The notes beneath the pieces were generated by a model. The model saw only the letters and a list, made by a program, of their open reading frames with translations, searched no databases and was not told the DNA's origin. A DNA stretch of 64,000 nucleotides, from assembly GCF_050379415.1 (NCBI RefSeq), contig NZ_JBNRLS010000002.1:744001-808000 (forward strand), in the 5' to 3' direction. The number at the start of each line of letters is the position of its first letter. Position 1 is the stretch's first letter. Origin of the DNA: Marinobacter sp050379415. Its GTDB lineage: Bacteria > Pseudomonadota > Gammaproteobacteria > Pseudomonadales > Oleiphilaceae. The position numbers and the translations under genes are program-made. Shown here piece by piece: positions 62,774-64,000 of this stretch.

Positions 62774-64000
62774 GCTACTGCCAACTTTGCAGCCTGTTGC
62801 CACATAAAGTTTGGCATAGGCGTACGGAGTTTCCATGTAATGCTCATTGGCCGAGAACCAGTATGAGACACGTAGTCGACCTCGCCGTAGTTAACATATC
62901 CCGCGGTCCGACCATACTGATCTTTTACTTGCTCCCTCACAAATAAGAAGATCCGCTTCTTCAAGACACCATGATAGATGTAATCCTTGCCTCGTCCACT
63001 CTCAGGATGAGAAGGATTCTGCGATTGCCAATGAAATAGCTCTTCATTGATTGCGTAATCGTGGTACATCGTTGTTGGTGAAAACTGCTTTTCATTTTTA
63101 TCTAAAGTAACGAATAGCAGTATGTAGTTCCGATCCGGAATTACAAACACCCCCTCCTGGGATGCGGACTGGGCACTAAAAGTGGCCGCGCCAAAGCCTA
63201 CCAGGATCTGCTCTCTGGAATAACGCGCATGAAGACGCAAAGGCACTTGCTGCAAATCCGGCATGACTGGTTGCTCATGCTTGGTTTGCGCCAATTTCCA
63301 ATCGAGCACATCAGACAGCTCTTGCTTTAGCCCCAGATTGTTGACTTCGGCCAAGCTTTGGGAAAGTGACTCAAACCCCAACGCAGGTCCAGCTTTTTGC
63401 CATAAATCGTAATGACACATCAGTGCCCAACGACTTTCTGCCTGGTCCCAAACAAAGCCCACATGGCACAACTTTTTAAGGAAAAGCAGGTATTGATGAT
63501 CGTCACAAATCAAAATCCGATTGAAGATCGCCTTTTTCGCCAGTTTGAACGGCGACTCATCAACAATGTCCTCATCCTTGGCTTTACTGACCAGCTCTGA
63601 CCAACTGCCCCGCTTATACAACTCATTGAGATCAATGTGTGGATGCTGAATTAAAAAGTTCTTCAGTGTCAGCGGCTGCGTTGAATGCTGAGGAAACTGG
63701 CGAACCAGTGACACCAGACGCTTCATCGTCAAAGTGGCCTGTCGAATGTTACTGAGCACCATCTCCTGGGTTTTCTTGGTCAGCTCAATCCGACAACCCA
63801 ACGGCGCATGAGGGAAGCCTTGTTTCAGTTCGTCGGTGATCGAACGTTCAGATTTACCCACCAATGCCCTGAATTTATTCGCAAAATCATACTCGGGCCT
63901 CGAGTTACCAACAAAATCCAGGACTGTGCAGCAGTCTTTACTATCTGCCAAACGCAGACCGCGGCCAAGTTGCTGCAAGAAAATGGTCAAACTCTCCGTT
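62770..64000 (-). CDS. SF2 helicase with DUF3427 domain, C-terminal part (5' truncated)
   Basis: About 410 codons of a longer gene are visible; it runs off the window's right end. It opens in the middle of helicase motif VI (FLQQLGRGLRLADSKD) of a DEAD/DEAH-type SF2 helicase, followed by VLDFVGNSRPEYDFANKF, and the C-terminus carries the DUF3427 block (HARYSREQILVGFGAATFS, then HTGSRPMSITWKLRTPMP). Such helicases often bear an N-terminal phospholipase-D-type nuclease and occur in defence islands, but that part is not seen here. Its base use is clearly richer in A and T than the rest of the window. Confidence 0.85.
   Translation of the reverse strand, partial: TESLTIFLQQLGRGLRLADSKDCCTVLDFVGNSRPEYDFANKFRALVGKSERSITDELKQGFPHAPLGCRIELTKKTQEMVLSNIRQATLTMKRLVSLVRQFPQHSTQPLTLKNFLIQHPHIDLNELYKRGSWSELVSKAKDEDIVDESPFKLAKKAIFNRILICDDHQYLLFLKKLCHVGFVWDQAESRWALMCHYDLWQKAGPALGFESLSQSLAEVNNLGLKQELSDVLDWKLAQTKHEQPVMPDLQQVPLRLHARYSREQILVGFGAATFSAQSASQEGVFVIPDRNYILLFVTLDKNEKQFSPTTMYHDYAINEELFHWQSQNPSHPESGRGKDYIYHGVLKKRIFLFVREQVKDQYGRTAGYVNYGEVDYVSHTGSRPMSITWKLRTPMPNFMWQQAAKLAVA

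Overview
The window reads as chromosomal DNA of a GC-rich marine gammaproteobacterium. Gene order and protein sequences best fit Marinobacter or a close relative; this is a judgement from recognised families, not from a database search. The pointers are the Pseudomonas-like blocks maf / sppA / HAD / rluC / rne and yceD-rpmF-plsX-fabD-fabG-acpP-fabF-pabC-mltG-tmk, the divergent fpr/finR pair, a PutA without a DNA-binding domain beside an AraC-type activator, the ppsA/ppsR pair, and a Zur-boxed znuA.

Layout. 0-11.4 kb: end of an outer-membrane barrel gene, a thioesterase, a three-gene MacAB-type efflux operon, a 1010-residue LVIVD-type lipoprotein, an OmpW-like porin, a K+ channel with a zinc ribbon, fpr/finR and miaE. 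11.5-24.3 kb: acnB with a structured leader, a TSUP exporter beside a TAXI-TRAP transporter, and the proline catabolism set pruR-putA-putP. 24.3-32.3 kb: fatty-acid/phospholipid synthesis operon, lacking fabH and holB at their usual places. 32.4-42.7 kb: maf, sppA, HAD phosphatase, rluC, RNase E with a roughly 530-nt leader, small conserved genes, rraA. 42.7-53.8 kb: ppsA/ppsR, an M16 protease, a membrane protein, a PEGA-MORN protein, a response regulator with a C-terminal membrane helix, a MocA-like transferase and a tandem-domain pterin synthase homologue. 53.8-61 kb: palindromic repeats, tRNA-Glu and tRNA-Ala, gltX, znuA, an AEC transporter, selD, a PLP enzyme and an SDR. 61.1-64 kb: a probable accessory segment with a two-gene operon, an SF2 helicase/DUF3427 protein (cut by the window end) and a methyltransferase-HNH nuclease fusion. 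This is the best candidate for an uncharacterised defence system.

A recurring theme is a family of about 30-bp palindromes (arm GGGGTCAGATGAAAG) at three loci, each exactly between converging transcripts. One copy is expanded into a perfect 62-bp palindrome. Three other converging gene pairs overlap at their 3' ends instead.

Starts were adjusted from the longest open frame where ribosome-binding sites or family alignment (from memory) argue for an internal codon. Functions rest on visible motifs and knowledge of the families; nothing here was searched or computed.
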